This document shows, piece after piece, positions 1-9,060 of a stretch of 64,000 bases of DNA. The position numbers and the translations under genes were made by a program. Origin of the DNA: Janthinobacterium psychrotolerans (lineage in GTDB: Bacteria > Pseudomonadota > Gammaproteobacteria > Burkholderiales > Burkholderiaceae_D); NCBI RefSeq assembly GCF_001677885.1, contig NZ_LOCQ01000060.1:310001-374000 (forward strand). The letters run 5' to 3'. The notes under the pieces were generated by a model. That model did not search any database and was not told the origin of the DNA. It was given only the letters and a program-made list of their open reading frames with translations. Each line of letters starts with the position of its first letter. Within the stretch, counting starts at the first letter, position 1.

Positions 1-1303
<1,303 letters not shown>

Positions 1304-1317
1304 TGGCCCGTCAGGGC

Positions 1318-1346
1318 TTGACGTAGGCGGCGGTTCCCCCTATGCT
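1318..1346 (+). promoter_or_regulatory. Sigma-70 promoter of the CAT tRNA
   Basis: TTGACG (1318-1323) and TATGCT (1341-1346) are separated by exactly 17 bases, about 65 bases before the mature tRNA. The tRNA therefore probably has its own promoter and does not depend on read-through from rpoD. Confidence 0.65.
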
Positions 1347-1411
1347 CGCGTGTCCGTTTCACAACGGCCACGCGAGGCAGGGTTCAACGCCCGCCATGCC
1401 AGCACCACCCC

Positions 1412-1490
<79 letters not shown>

Positions 1491-1512
1491 GAATTTGCAG
1501 CATCAGATCAAG

Positions 1513-1540
1513 CCCCGGCGCGTAAGTGCTGGGGTTTTTT
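1513..1540 (+). terminator. Rho-independent terminator after the tRNA
   Basis: A 9-bp stem with two G-T pairs (CCCCGGCGC at 1513-1521 against GTGCTGGGG at 1526-1534), a GTAA loop, then six T. It lies 22 bases after the tRNA CCA end. Confidence 0.9.
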
Positions 1541-1645
1541 ATAGGCAGAACAAGCATCGCCAGCTTTTGTCGTGCGCAAGTCCGGCCAACTGTCGTTGCA
1601 CGTGTTCGACTAGCTGACCTGACGCTTGTTTTCCTCAATCACTGT

Positions 1646-2155
1646 TCACGGAGTATGCCCGGTACTGTCCGATACCGTGGCATAGATCAGGATGTTCCTG
1701 GCTCCCTGACAGGCCAGGCCAGCGACCGGCCTGCCGGACTTCCTCAGCACTGCTTCGACACTGCGACAACGTGGCGCCATCTTCGCGTCAATAGTCCGGT
1801 TTTTATATTGATTTAAAAATGCATGGAAATCGCTGTCCAGCCATGGTCGAGCTGATTCCGGTGCAATCCATGCTGTTGTAGTCAACGGGGGAAATGAGGT
1901 GAAGGTTTTCGATCCTTCCGGCTCAATCTCCGCCACCAGGGTCAGGTAATCGGTTGGCCCGGGAATTCCGCCTGTATATTCCGGCGTGCCGAATATTTCC
2001 CATGTCACTTGCTTTACCGGGAAATCCATTACGATCAGATGATTGAACGCGGTGACATCCTGCGATGGCTCGGGCTGCTTGTGGCTGTCACAGCTCGTGA
2101 GCAGGAGCATGGACACCACACAAGCGATCATGGTTCTATTTTTTCTTGCTGACAT
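1646..2155 (-). CDS. Putative lipoprotein of unknown function
   Basis: 169 residues from an ATG at 2155, chosen because AGGATT stands 8 bases before it and because the protein then begins with a clean lipoprotein signal: MSARKNRTM, a hydrophobic stretch, and the lipobox LLTSC. The cysteine would be lipidated and the protein anchored in the inner or outer membrane. The mature part (about 150 residues) shows no domain I recognise. It contains several aromatic and proline residues (for example SFPPLTTTAWIAPESARPW) and two further cysteines near the C-terminus that could form a disulfide. The next gene on the opposite strand is a decayed gene. Function unknown; assignment as a lipoprotein is fairly secure. 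Confidence 0.7.
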   Translation of the reverse strand: MSARKNRTMIACVVSMLLLTSCDSHKQPEPSQDVTAFNHLIVMDFPVKQVTWEIFGTPEYTGGIPGPTDYLTLVAEIEPEGSKTFTSFPPLTTTAWIAPESARPWLDSDFHAFLNQYKNRTIDAKMAPRCRSVEAVLRKSGRPVAGLACQGARNILIYATVSDSTGHTP

Positions 2156-2232
2156 GTTCAATCCTGTTGGATGACAATTCTGCGATGGTAGTGCGGGCTC
2201 GGTACAGTACCGAAAACTAACGACAAGAAAGC

Positions 2233-2946
2233 ATGAGCACATTACAGGAACTCGACCATCTTTTGCCAGACTAGCATTACGTGGACGACGACCGCATCGT
2301 GTTGACCGTCGCGCCGCGTGCCACTTTTTATTTCTGGCAGGGGCACTCCGTGGCCAGGCGCGATGCCCTGGTGGAATGCGTCGAGGCTTATGAACAGGCT
2401 TATGGCGTGGGAGCTGGCGTGGGCTTTCGATGTTGAACGGCACCGGGCGGTGCCCATCGATAAAATGCCGCCGATACGGCAACGTGTACAAGCAATGACG
2501 CAAGACGATCAGGTAAAGTGGTATGCCTCGTCGGACGATGACGAGACGGCAGCGTGCTATCGCATCAACGCGCTGCTTCGCCCGCTGAGAAATGGCGCTT
2601 TCGCCTCCATGGGTTTTGCTTCAGGCAATGGCGAGCTGCGCTTCGATGGTTGCACCTCCGATCTGTGGATACGCCGGCTGGACAGTCCCGATGTCTGGCC
2701 CCCAAGGGCGTTTGCAGACTTGCCCCGCACCCTGTAGGAAAGCCCGCCGGCAACAAGCTGCCAGTCAAAACGGAAGACGTCTGCGTGGCGCATGGCCGCT
2801 ACCGCCACCCCGGGTACGGCCCCATGCAGGACGAGGATGACGCAGCGCCGCAGGTGGTCTTGCTGCCTGGCGCTATCGCCCCTTGCTGGCTGCAACTCGG
2901 CCCGCATGGTGAGTATCTCGGCTGCGAGGCTGTGGCGCGGGAATGA
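2233..2946 (+). pseudogene. Decayed gene, possibly an immunity-type protein
   Basis: Coding sense is spread over two frames and interrupted. From the ATG at 2233 the frame meets TAG after 13 codons, yet continues plausibly (VDDDRIVLTVAPRATFYFWQGH) until TGA near 2430. Sense then moves to the next frame (WELAWAFDVERHRAVPIDKM ... FASGNGELRFDGCTSDLWIR) up to about 2725. The last part, from PAGNKLPVKTEDVCVAHGRY to the stop at 2946, is again in another frame. One stop and at least two frameshifts make a working product unlikely. The acidic, tryptophan-rich character recalls immunity proteins of secreted toxins, but this is only an impression. Sequencing error could mimic the frameshifts. Confidence 0.6.
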
Positions 2947-3021
2947 ATGTCGGCGCTATGACCGATCAGAACAACAAGCAATTTACGAGTTGCCTGGTCA
3001 GTGCGAACGCACGTGCTTGTA

Positions 3022-3052
3022 TTGATGCGGTATTTGATGCAAAATAACATCA
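3022..3052 (+). promoter_or_regulatory. vapBC promoter with overlapping operator
   Basis: TTGATG (3022-3027), 17 bases, TAACAT (3045-3050). An inverted repeat TGATG-N8-CATCA (3035-3052) covers the -10 box. This is the expected arrangement for autorepression by the VapB or VapBC complex. The start codon of vapB follows 22 bases later. Confidence 0.55.
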
Positions 3053-3074
3053 GATATTGAATCAGGGAGCAGCC

Positions 3075-3275
3075 GTGAGAACCACCGTGACGATCGACGA
3101 CGACCTTTATAACAAGGCCCTGGAAATGGCCGATCCAGCCATGGACAAGGCTGATCTTTTTCGAGAAGCGATCAAGACCTTCGTGCGCGTGCAGGCAGCC
3201 AAGCGATTGGCTGCGCTGGGTTCGGCAGCGCCGGATATGCCTGACGTGCCGCGGCGCCAGGCGGAGCGTGTCTGA
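3075..3275 (+). CDS. vapB: VapB-type antitoxin
   Basis: 66-residue antitoxin of a type II toxin-antitoxin pair; it would neutralise the VapC ribonuclease and bind the operator upstream. The N-terminus ([20 protein letters not shown]) is the ribbon-helix-helix DNA-binding pattern of the VapB/DUF2191 group, and the C-terminal part with [21 protein letters not shown] is the toxin-binding tail. I chose the GTG at 3075 because AGGGAG precedes it with good spacing; a TTG at 3057 would leave that ribosome site inside the gene. The stop overlaps the vapC start by one base (TGATG), so the two are translationally coupled. Confidence 0.85.
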   Translation: MRTTVTIDDDLYNKALEMADPAMDKADLFREAIKTFVRVQAAKRLAALGSAAPDMPDVPRRQAERV

Positions 3276-3658
3276 TGAGTGGCGTACTGGTCGATACTTC
3301 GGTATGGATAGGCCACTTTCGTGATCGAAACGTCGTGCTTGAAACATTGCTGCAGCACGATCAGGCATTGACGCATCCGATGGTCATCGGAGAACTCGCC
3401 TGTGGCACGCCTCCCGCGCCACGCGCACAAACGCTGGGCGATTTTGACTTGCTGCCGGTGGTACAGCAAGCGGGCCTGCGCGAAACCATGGCTTTTATCG
3501 AGCGTGAATCGTTGTATGGCCTGGGCTGCGGGTTGATTGACATGGTACTGCTCGCATCGACCTTGATGACGCCTGGGGCAACCTTATGGACGCTCGGCAA
3601 GCATCTGTCCGAACTGGCACGCCGTTACGGTGTGTTGTATCGCGTGCCGGTGCATTAA
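3275..3658 (+). CDS. vapC: VapC-type PIN-domain ribonuclease toxin
   Basis: 127-residue PIN-domain protein; VapC toxins cleave tRNA or rRNA and stop translation. Three of the usual four acidic metal ligands are visible: D7 in VLVDTSVW, E40 in IGELACG and D89 in GLIDMVLL. The fourth, normally an aspartate in a pattern like LWTxDKxL, reads LWTLGKHL here, with glycine (about residue 108) in its place. The toxin may therefore be weakened, or another residue may serve. It is co-transcribed with vapB, start and stop overlapping. The length is normal for the family. Confidence 0.85.
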   Translation: MSGVLVDTSVWIGHFRDRNVVLETLLQHDQALTHPMVIGELACGTPPAPRAQTLGDFDLLPVVQQAGLRETMAFIERESLYGLGCGLIDMVLLASTLMTPGATLWTLGKHLSELARRYGVLYRVPVH

Positions 3659-3680
3659 AGCATCCCGGATAAAGAACAAC

Positions 3681-4016
3681 ATGACAACCGAACTGAAAAT
3701 CGAAGACATCATCATCGGCACCGGCAAGGCCGCCGGACGCGGCGCGCTGGTCACGGCCCACTATCGCGGCTGGCTGCAAGATGGCACAGAGTTTGATTCC
3801 TCGCATCAACGGGGCGAGCCGTTCAAATGCGTGCTGAGCAATAACAAGGTGATACAGGGCTGGATACTGGGCCTCAAAGGCATGCAGGCCGGGGGCAGGC
3901 GCAAGCTGTGGGTGCCGGCGCATCTGGCCTATGGCGAGCGGCAGGTGGGATTGATACCGCCAAACGCCGATTTGACGTTCGAAGTTGAATTGCTGGAAGT
4001 GCTGACGCGCGATTAG
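3681..4016 (+). CDS. FKBP-type peptidyl-prolyl cis-trans isomerase
   Basis: 111 residues, a single small FKBP domain without a signal peptide, so cytoplasmic. It would speed proline isomerisation during folding. Family signs: VTAHYRGWLQDGTEFDSS near residue 30, VIQGWILGLKGMQAGGRRKLWVP in the middle, LAYGERQ, and the closing strand LTFEVELLEV. The aromatic pocket residues (Y, F, W, Y, F) are in place. I took the ATG at 3681 because upstream in-frame codons overlap vapC and do not match the family. It ends 20 bases from the convergent receiver gene. Confidence 0.92.
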   Translation: MTTELKIEDIIIGTGKAAGRGALVTAHYRGWLQDGTEFDSSHQRGEPFKCVLSNNKVIQGWILGLKGMQAGGRRKLWVPAHLAYGERQVGLIPPNADLTFEVELLEVLTRD

Positions 4017-4035
4017 CGGTCGCCGAGCGTGTCCA

Positions 4036-4443
4036 TCATTCCTGCGCGCGGCCCTTGAGCAGCAGGCGCCTTACTTCCTTGATCAGCTTGTCGATCGGCA
4101 CGGGTTTCCTGAAAAAGCTGTCGTAGGGAATCGACGCATGGTCGCGCACGATGCCGGCGCTGCACAGGATGAAGGGGATGGGCTGCAGTTGCTCGTCGTC
4201 GCGCCAGGCGCGGCACAGCTCGGCGCCGTCCATCGACGGCATCATGAAATCGGAGACGACGATGGCCGGTTGCTCGAGCGCGGCGGCGGCCAGGGCCAGG
4301 CGGCCGTTGGCGGCGGTGGCCACGCGAAAGCCGCTGTATTCGAACAGCATGGTGTAGGTCGACAGGATGTCGAACTCGTCGTCGACGAGCAGGACCAGCT
4401 TGGCATCCGGCGGGGCGTCCATCATCGCAGTGTGATCGCTCAT
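4036..4443 (-). CDS. Stand-alone response-regulator receiver protein
   Basis: 135 residues, a single CheY-like receiver domain with no output domain. The acidic pocket is D21/D22 (LLVDDEFDIL), the phospho-acceptor D65 (VVSDFMMPSMDG), the switch serine S95 (FILCSAG) and the lysine K113 (FFRKPVP). It starts nine bases after the stop of the KaiC-like gene, so the two form an operon with the ATPase first. No histidine kinase is adjacent. In other bacteria KaiC relatives of this two-domain kind often sit next to receiver proteins or kinases, so this protein probably carries its signal in or out. Confidence 0.9.
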   Translation of the reverse strand: MSDHTAMMDAPPDAKLVLLVDDEFDILSTYTMLFEYSGFRVATAANGRLALAAAALEQPAIVVSDFMMPSMDGAELCRAWRDDEQLQPIPFILCSAGIVRDHASIPYDSFFRKPVPIDKLIKEVRRLLLKGRAQE

Positions 4444-4452
4444 GATGGTACG

Positions 4453-5895
4453 CTACAGCGCAATGTCGGGCACGACCGGGCCGGCGACGGGCGCTTTGAC
4501 CGACATGCCATGATCGTTGATGAACAGCACGTGGTTGGCCGCGTCGTAGCTGTTTTCGCGCAGCTTGAGCACGCCGATCTGGCGCCGGTTGATGCCGTTG
4601 ACATCGACGAAGCGCAGCAGGATGATGTTTTCGAACAGCATCGATGCCGACATGTCGCCATGCAACTGGTCCTGGCCGAAATACGGCAGTTCCTGCGTGA
4701 AGAAGGTGGTCACATTGCTGCAGCGCAGTTCGTTGACAAAGGCCGCCAGGAAAGAGCGCGAGCGGCCCTTGTGGACGATGATGTCACGCAGGCCGTCGAT
4801 GCCGTCGACCAGCAGGCGCGTCACGGCGCGTTCTGCGATATTGCGCAGCACCTGCTGCGCCAGGCTGTCGACCAGCACTTCCAGCGGCGGATGCCAGATG
4901 ATTTGCAGGGCGCCACTGTCATGATAGGGCTGCAGGTCGATGCCGACGCTGGCGGCTTTTTCGATCAGCCGCGAGGGTGACTCATAAAAACCGGCGATCA
5001 GGCAGCGCTCGCCGCGCTGCAGGCCTTCGAGGATAAAGTGCAATCCCATCAGCGTCTTGCCGACGCCAGGGTTGCCCAGCAGCGCCGTGGTCGAACCCTT
5101 GGCGATGCCGCCCAGGGTCAGCTCATCGATGCCCTGGATGCCAAAGCCCATGCGTTGCTGCGAAATGCCGGGCGCCGCGCCCGAGGTCGAGCTGATCGCT
5201 TCGAGACGCGGGTACAGCACCAGGCCGTCTTCACCCACTTCGAACACATGGCGGCCCAGCAAATGCTTGCTGCCGCGCAGCTTGAAGACCTTGATTTCAC
5301 GGATCAGCTGCAAGCCATGCTCGAACTGGCTCAGTTCGATCAGACCGTCGACCAGGGTGTTTTCCGAGTCCGCCACATTGCCTTCGGTCGGCGACAGCAA
5401 AAAGGTGGTGCAGCGCATGGTCGATACCAGCGAGTTCAGCGAGAGCATGAATTCCGACAGCGCCACATCGGACGGTTTGGCGTCGCGCACGGTGCGAAAA
5501 CCGTCGATGATCATGATGTCGGGCCGCTGTTCGGCCAGGGTCGCGGCGATGGACTTGAGCAGTTCGCGCAGGCCGCCCTTGAGCAGGTCCGGGTAGGCGC
5601 CGATAAACAGGATGCGCTCGCCAACCAGGCTTTCGTCGAAGAAGGAAAAGCTGCTCAGGTGGTTGAGCATCTTGTCGTGGGTTTCCGCGATCAGGGTCAG
5701 TATCAGCACCTTCTTGCCCTGGTGCGCATGGTGAAAACCGATCTGGCAGGCCAGCGTGGTCTTGCCGCTGCCGGCCAGGCCCTGGATCAGGTACAGGCTG
5801 TGCGCCGGGAAGCCGCCACCAAGAATACGATCCATGCCGGCCACGCCGGTATTTAACAGGGGAATGCGCGCTACCGGGTTGTTTCTGGTGGTCAT
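4453..5895 (-). CDS. KaiC-like double RecA-domain ATPase
   Basis: 480 residues with two tandem RecA-like ATPase domains as in circadian KaiC. Walker A motifs are GLAGSGKTT (residues 39-47) and GNPGVGKT (274-281). Walker B strands end at D131 (DIMIIDGF) and D364 (LLVDGID). Each half keeps a glutamate after the second strand (E71 in TLIAET, E305 in GFYES), where KaiC has its catalytic glutamates, although KaiC has pairs. I do not see the canonical KaiC Ser-Thr autophosphorylation pair. No kaiA or kaiB is nearby. Transcription is with the receiver gene downstream. A signalling ATPase is the best call; a true clock role is not supported. Confidence 0.88.
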   Translation of the reverse strand: MTTRNNPVARIPLLNTGVAGMDRILGGGFPAHSLYLIQGLAGSGKTTLACQIGFHHAHQGKKVLILTLIAETHDKMLNHLSSFSFFDESLVGERILFIGAYPDLLKGGLRELLKSIAATLAEQRPDIMIIDGFRTVRDAKPSDVALSEFMLSLNSLVSTMRCTTFLLSPTEGNVADSENTLVDGLIELSQFEHGLQLIREIKVFKLRGSKHLLGRHVFEVGEDGLVLYPRLEAISSTSGAAPGISQQRMGFGIQGIDELTLGGIAKGSTTALLGNPGVGKTLMGLHFILEGLQRGERCLIAGFYESPSRLIEKAASVGIDLQPYHDSGALQIIWHPPLEVLVDSLAQQVLRNIAERAVTRLLVDGIDGLRDIIVHKGRSRSFLAAFVNELRCSNVTTFFTQELPYFGQDQLHGDMSASMLFENIILLRFVDVNGINRRQIGVLKLRENSYDAANHVLFINDHGMSVKAPVAGPVVPDIAL

Positions 5896-6000
5896 GTCAA
5901 TCTCATCATGGGCTACGGGCCGTGTAGCGGTCTGGCGCGCACCAAGCGCTGGGCTGTGGCGCTTTTAAAAGGCAGGCAGTCTTGCAATCTTGCCTTGGCG

Positions 6001-6009
6001 ATTATAGCA
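6001..6009 (-). promoter_or_regulatory. Extended -10 promoter of the kaiC-like operon
   Basis: On the minus strand the sequence reads TGCTATAAT, a perfect -10 with the TGn extension. No good -35 box is seen 16-18 bases upstream. It lies about 105 bases before the ATG at 5895. Confidence 0.5.
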
Positions 6010-6067
6010 AGCCAGGCGCGGTCTTACCGTACGGCTGCCAACATAGATGAAAGCAGGGTTGGCGCTG

Positions 6068-6775
6068 TCATGGCGCCACCAGGTCCAGGCTTTTCAGTGC
6101 GGCAACAATCTCGCGCAGGCTGGCCACTTCGCAGGTCGGCGACGCCGCCGAGGTGTTGGCAAGCTGTTGCGGGTTGTACCAGCAGCTGTCGATGCCGTAG
6201 CGGTTGGCGCCGAGGATGTCGGCGTCCAGGCGGTCGCCGATCATGATGGCCTGGGCCTTGTCAAACGGCCTGGCCAGCTTGGCGGCATACTCGAAAAAGC
6301 GCAGGTCGGGCTTGGCGTGGCCGGCCGCTTCCGAGGTGGCGACAAAGGAAATATGCGGCTGCAGGCCCGAGCTGGCAATGCGGCGGTTCTGGATCGCGTC
6401 GACGCCGTTGGTGAGGATGCCGACCTCGCCCATCGCCGCCAGGGTCGCGCACAGTTCGACCGCGCCGTCGATCAGCACCACGGTGTCGGACAGCGATTCG
6501 AGGTAGAGGCGGCTGGCCAGTTCGGCGTCCAGCACCAGGCCGGCTGCCAGGAAGGTTTGGCGGAAACGCTCGACCTTGAGGAAGTGCTGGGTGACGGTGC
6601 CTTGCTCGAAGGCGCGCCACAGCGCCACATTGATCGGCTGGTAGTGGGCAAACAGCGCCTCGGTGGCGCCGGCCACGCCCAGCGCATGCATGGTGCGGAC
6701 AAAGGACAGGTTTTCGGACGCCTTGAAGTCAAGCAGGGTGTCGTCCAGGTCGAACAGGAACAAAGTGTGTTTCAT
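6068..6775 (-). CDS. yjjG: HAD pyrimidine 5'-nucleotidase, YjjG-like
   Basis: 235-residue haloacid dehalogenase-type phosphatase, close in length and layout to E. coli YjjG, which removes phosphate from UMP, dUMP, dTMP and non-canonical pyrimidine nucleotides. HAD motifs: I, FDLDDTLLDF at residues 8-17; II, GILTNGVDAI; III, the lysine in HAKPDLRFFEYA; IV, MIGDRLDADI. The cap between motifs I and II is helical. I took the ATG at 6775; a slightly longer frame adds only seven residues ahead of the conserved start. Cytoplasmic, probably monocistronic. Confidence 0.85.
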   Translation of the reverse strand: MKHTLFLFDLDDTLLDFKASENLSFVRTMHALGVAGATEALFAHYQPINVALWRAFEQGTVTQHFLKVERFRQTFLAAGLVLDAELASRLYLESLSDTVVLIDGAVELCATLAAMGEVGILTNGVDAIQNRRIASSGLQPHISFVATSEAAGHAKPDLRFFEYAAKLARPFDKAQAIMIGDRLDADILGANRYGIDSCWYNPQQLANTSAASPTCEVASLREIVAALKSLDLVAP

Positions 6776-6827
6776 GGGCAGGCATGGCGAAGTCAATCTT
6801 GCATCCTAGCATGAAGGCTTTTTGTGT

Positions 6828-7319
6828 TCAGGCCGTCAACCACCAGTCCAGCAGGGTTTCGTCGTCGTCATCGTCGAGGTTGGCGTAGATATTGGCGAAA
6901 TACCATTCCACGCCGGTAGCTTCGCGGAAGGCGTCGAACGGGCCGTTGACGTTGTAGATGCCATGCCGGCCCGGCACGCTGAAGGTCAGGTTGCCCTCGA
7001 ACTGGCCGTCCAGGGTGCCGCCCAGCTGTTGCTGGACTTCGCGTTCAAGTTTTGCCACGGCCTCGTCCGCTACCTGGTCGGCATAGATCTGGATGCAGAA
7101 GTTGCCGCCGCGTTTGAGCACTTCGGCGGGGGCGGTGGCGTCCCTGATGCTGACGATGTCGCCGCGCGCCAGGTTCAGGGTCAGGCCGGGCGAGGCCAGC
7201 AGTTCGTAGACGTCGTCGTCGATCTGGCGCGCGGGCAGCGATTCGTAGACGGGGCCGTTTTCGTTTTCGCCGGCCAGCACGCGGATATGCGGCAAGTCCT
7301 CGCAGTTGAAGTCGTCCAT
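6828..7319 (-). CDS. DUF4265-type protein
   Basis: 163 residues from the ATG at 7319, which has AAAGG 5 bases upstream. The protein matches the pattern I know as DUF4265: PHIRVLAGENENGPVYE at the front, then ELLASPGLTLNLARGDIVSI and a central KRGGNFCIQIYA. The C-terminal half ends in a strongly acidic DDDDDETLLDWW. No signal peptide or membrane segment; cytoplasmic. The family has no established function that I can name. The gene is on its own between the nucleotidase and the Crp-type regulator, and a terminator separates it from the latter. Confidence 0.75.
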   Translation of the reverse strand: MDDFNCEDLPHIRVLAGENENGPVYESLPARQIDDDVYELLASPGLTLNLARGDIVSIRDATAPAEVLKRGGNFCIQIYADQVADEAVAKLEREVQQQLGGTLDGQFEGNLTFSVPGRHGIYNVNGPFDAFREATGVEWYFANIYANLDDDDDETLLDWWLTA

Positions 7320-7355
7320 GGTGCCTTTCTTGAGTAAGGCGTAATTGTACAGGCG

Positions 7356-7380
7356 AAAAAAAGGCACGCCATGGCGTGCC
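7356..7380 (-). terminator. Terminator of the Crp-type regulator gene
   Basis: A perfect 18-base palindrome, GGCACGCCATGGCGTGCC (7363-7380), followed on the minus strand by seven T (A-run 7356-7362). It lies 40 bases after the stop at 7420. Confidence 0.85.
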
Positions 7381-7419
7381 GAGAAGGAGAGGTGCGGAGA
7401 CAGCGCTGCTGCGTGAGAA

Positions 7420-8235
7420 TCAGTTGTAGGCGCTGATGCTGCTGCGGAACTGTTCGAAACCGGCGCGCGCGGCTTTGTAGCAATTGCCGGCGGCCACTTC
7501 CAGGCCGGCGCGGTCCAGCACTTCGACGGTGCCGCGGCGGTACTGGATCAGGCCTTCGTCCTGCAGCTTGCGGGCCGTAACGGTGATGCTTTCGCGGCGC
7601 ACACCCAGCATGTTGGCCATGGTGTCCTGCGTGACTTTCAATTCATTCGACAGCGAGCGGTCCAGGCGGTCGAGCAGCCAGCGGCACAGTTTCTGTTCGA
7701 TGCTGCAGTGGCGGCCGCCGACGACGTTCTGGGCCATCTGGGCAAACATGGCGCTGGTGTAGCGCATCAGCAATTGGGCCAGGGCGCCGCCTTCGTTGAA
7801 GACTTCACGCAAGAAGGCCGTTTTCAGACGGTAGCCGTAGCCCGCGCTTTGCACGACAGCGGTGCAGGTGGCGCGCTCGGCTTCGTACAAGGTCACGCCA
7901 GCGACACCTTCACGGCCGACCACGGCGATCTCGGTGGTGGCGCCGTCTTCCATCACATACAGCAGAGAGACGATGGCGTTGGTCGGGAAGTAGGTGTATT
8001 CGATCTTGTCGCCGAAGTCGAACAGGTGCTTGCCGGCAGGCAGGGCCACCAGTTCAAGCTGGCAGAACAGGCGTTCCAGGTCGGTGCGCGACAGGGCACG
8101 CAGCAGTTCGTTCTGCTGTGCGCCGGTGATGCTGATCATGGGCGAGGCGGGGGCTTTGGCGGGGGCTGCGCTCCAGTCGCGGTTGGCGGTGGTGCTGGTC
8201 ACGGCTGGGGACAGGTTGCTGTAAGCTTTGTACAT
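7420..8235 (-). CDS. Crp/Fnr-family transcription regulator
   Basis: 271 residues. After a low-complexity N-terminus of about 30 residues there is a cyclic-nucleotide-binding-type beta barrel (GKHLFDFGDKIEYTYFPTNA, then GATTEIAVVGREGVAGV) and a C-terminal winged helix with the recognition region MANMLGVRRESITVTARKLQ. The FNR cysteine cluster is absent, so it is not a classical iron-sulfur oxygen sensor. The cAMP phosphate-binding arginine motif (RSA) is also not evident, so the ligand is unknown. This architecture is common in Burkholderiales and often called Crp/Fnr group regulator. ATG at 8235 with GAGG upstream; a second in-frame ATG at residue 33 is possible. Confidence 0.85.
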   Translation of the reverse strand: MYKAYSNLSPAVTSTTANRDWSAAPAKAPASPMISITGAQQNELLRALSRTDLERLFCQLELVALPAGKHLFDFGDKIEYTYFPTNAIVSLLYVMEDGATTEIAVVGREGVAGVTLYEAERATCTAVVQSAGYGYRLKTAFLREVFNEGGALAQLLMRYTSAMFAQMAQNVVGGRHCSIEQKLCRWLLDRLDRSLSNELKVTQDTMANMLGVRRESITVTARKLQDEGLIQYRRGTVEVLDRAGLEVAAGNCYKAARAGFEQFRSSISAYN

Positions 8236-8269
8236 GATATGGCCTCGTCTTCTGATCTTGTTGATTGGC

Positions 8270-8295
8270 GTTATTGCTGTTCGTTATTGCTGTTG
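8270..8295. repeat. Two tandem 13-base repeats upstream of the Crp-type gene
   Basis: GTTATTGCTGTTC (8270-8282) is followed at once by GTTATTGCTGTTG (8283-8295), 35 bases before the regulator's start codon. The surrounding stretch is AT-rich compared with its neighbours and may hold the promoter, but no clear boxes could be fixed. Confidence 0.4.
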
Positions 8296-8511
8296 TTTGT
8301 GCTGCTGCGTATTGTTGACTGCGTTGTATTCTGCAATGACTCCACTATAGGACGATGGTGCGGCCGGCGGCATCGGATGAGCCGACGCGCTTATGTAGGT
8401 TAGGAACATTGCCCCGTGTCATCCCATTCCTACGTCGTCAAATTGCAGGCGTGACAAGGCCAGCCGCAGGCCGCGGTGGCCTGCAGCCAGAGTGAACGTT
8501 GCAGTAATCAG

Positions 8512-8712
8512 TCAGGAAGGGTGGTGCTGGCGTGCTCGCTTCGCAGGCGGCTGGCGCTGTTCCCAGGCGCGCAGCTGGTCCCGGTAGCTGGCCAGTTCTT
8601 CCTGGTACATATCGAGGATGCAATAGGTGCAGCCGCTTTGGCAGCACTCATTGTCGCCTGGCCTGACAGGCGCTGGCGGCGGCGGATCGTGTGGAGTGGA
8701 GGGGCTGGACAT
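8512..8712 (-). CDS. Oxidoreductase-like small cysteine-rich protein
   Basis: 66 residues from the ATG at 8712; ten extra residues would be possible from 8742. A proline-rich start is followed by PGDNECCQSGCTYCILDMYQ and EELASYRDQLRAWEQ. The four cysteines in CCxxGCxxC match the short oxidoreductase-like N-terminal domain found alone in many proteobacterial proteins and at the start of some eukaryotic oxidoreductases. The cysteines suggest metal or iron-sulfur binding. Function not established. Confidence 0.75.
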   Translation of the reverse strand: MSSPSTPHDPPPPAPVRPGDNECCQSGCTYCILDMYQEELASYRDQLRAWEQRQPPAKRARQHHPS

Positions 8713-9060
8713 GGTGGGGGCGAGAGGTGCGATGGCCGCCATCCTACAGCATCGCGCGCCATCGTTACAGCGGCGGTTTTTGCCGGTAAATCACGGTTTC
8801 CGTGTACAGTTGCACTGAATTAGGGTATCGTTTACAGCACTGATATTGTATCTTCTGCGCGCGATGTTCCGCCGGCGCGATCTCCGCCGCCATCGTGCGC
8901 ACACCTCCCAGACGCTCCCGCACTCGCCGCACAGCCTGCCTCGGAGCACAGAGGTGTCGCAAGAACAATCGTCCGGCGTGCAAGACGACGCTGCTGCGCC
9001 CTGAAATGTTGTTTATTGAGAAAGCATGGCTTCCGCAGTGCGGAGGCACACCAGAAAACT
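8713..9060. other. Intergenic region before rhlE (348 bases)
   Basis: No gene is supported here. The first part around 8800-8860 is locally AT-richer (TTGCAC, TTTACA, TATTGTAT occur), so the rhlE promoter probably lies there and would give a leader of about 200 bases. Long leaders are common for cold-induced RNA helicases, but no conserved element could be recognised. Confidence 0.4.

Noticed and set aside
2557-2907. A 116-codon minus-strand frame over the decayed gene
   Set aside because: Composition is shadow-like and it has no ribosome site; plus-strand frames carry the protein sense.
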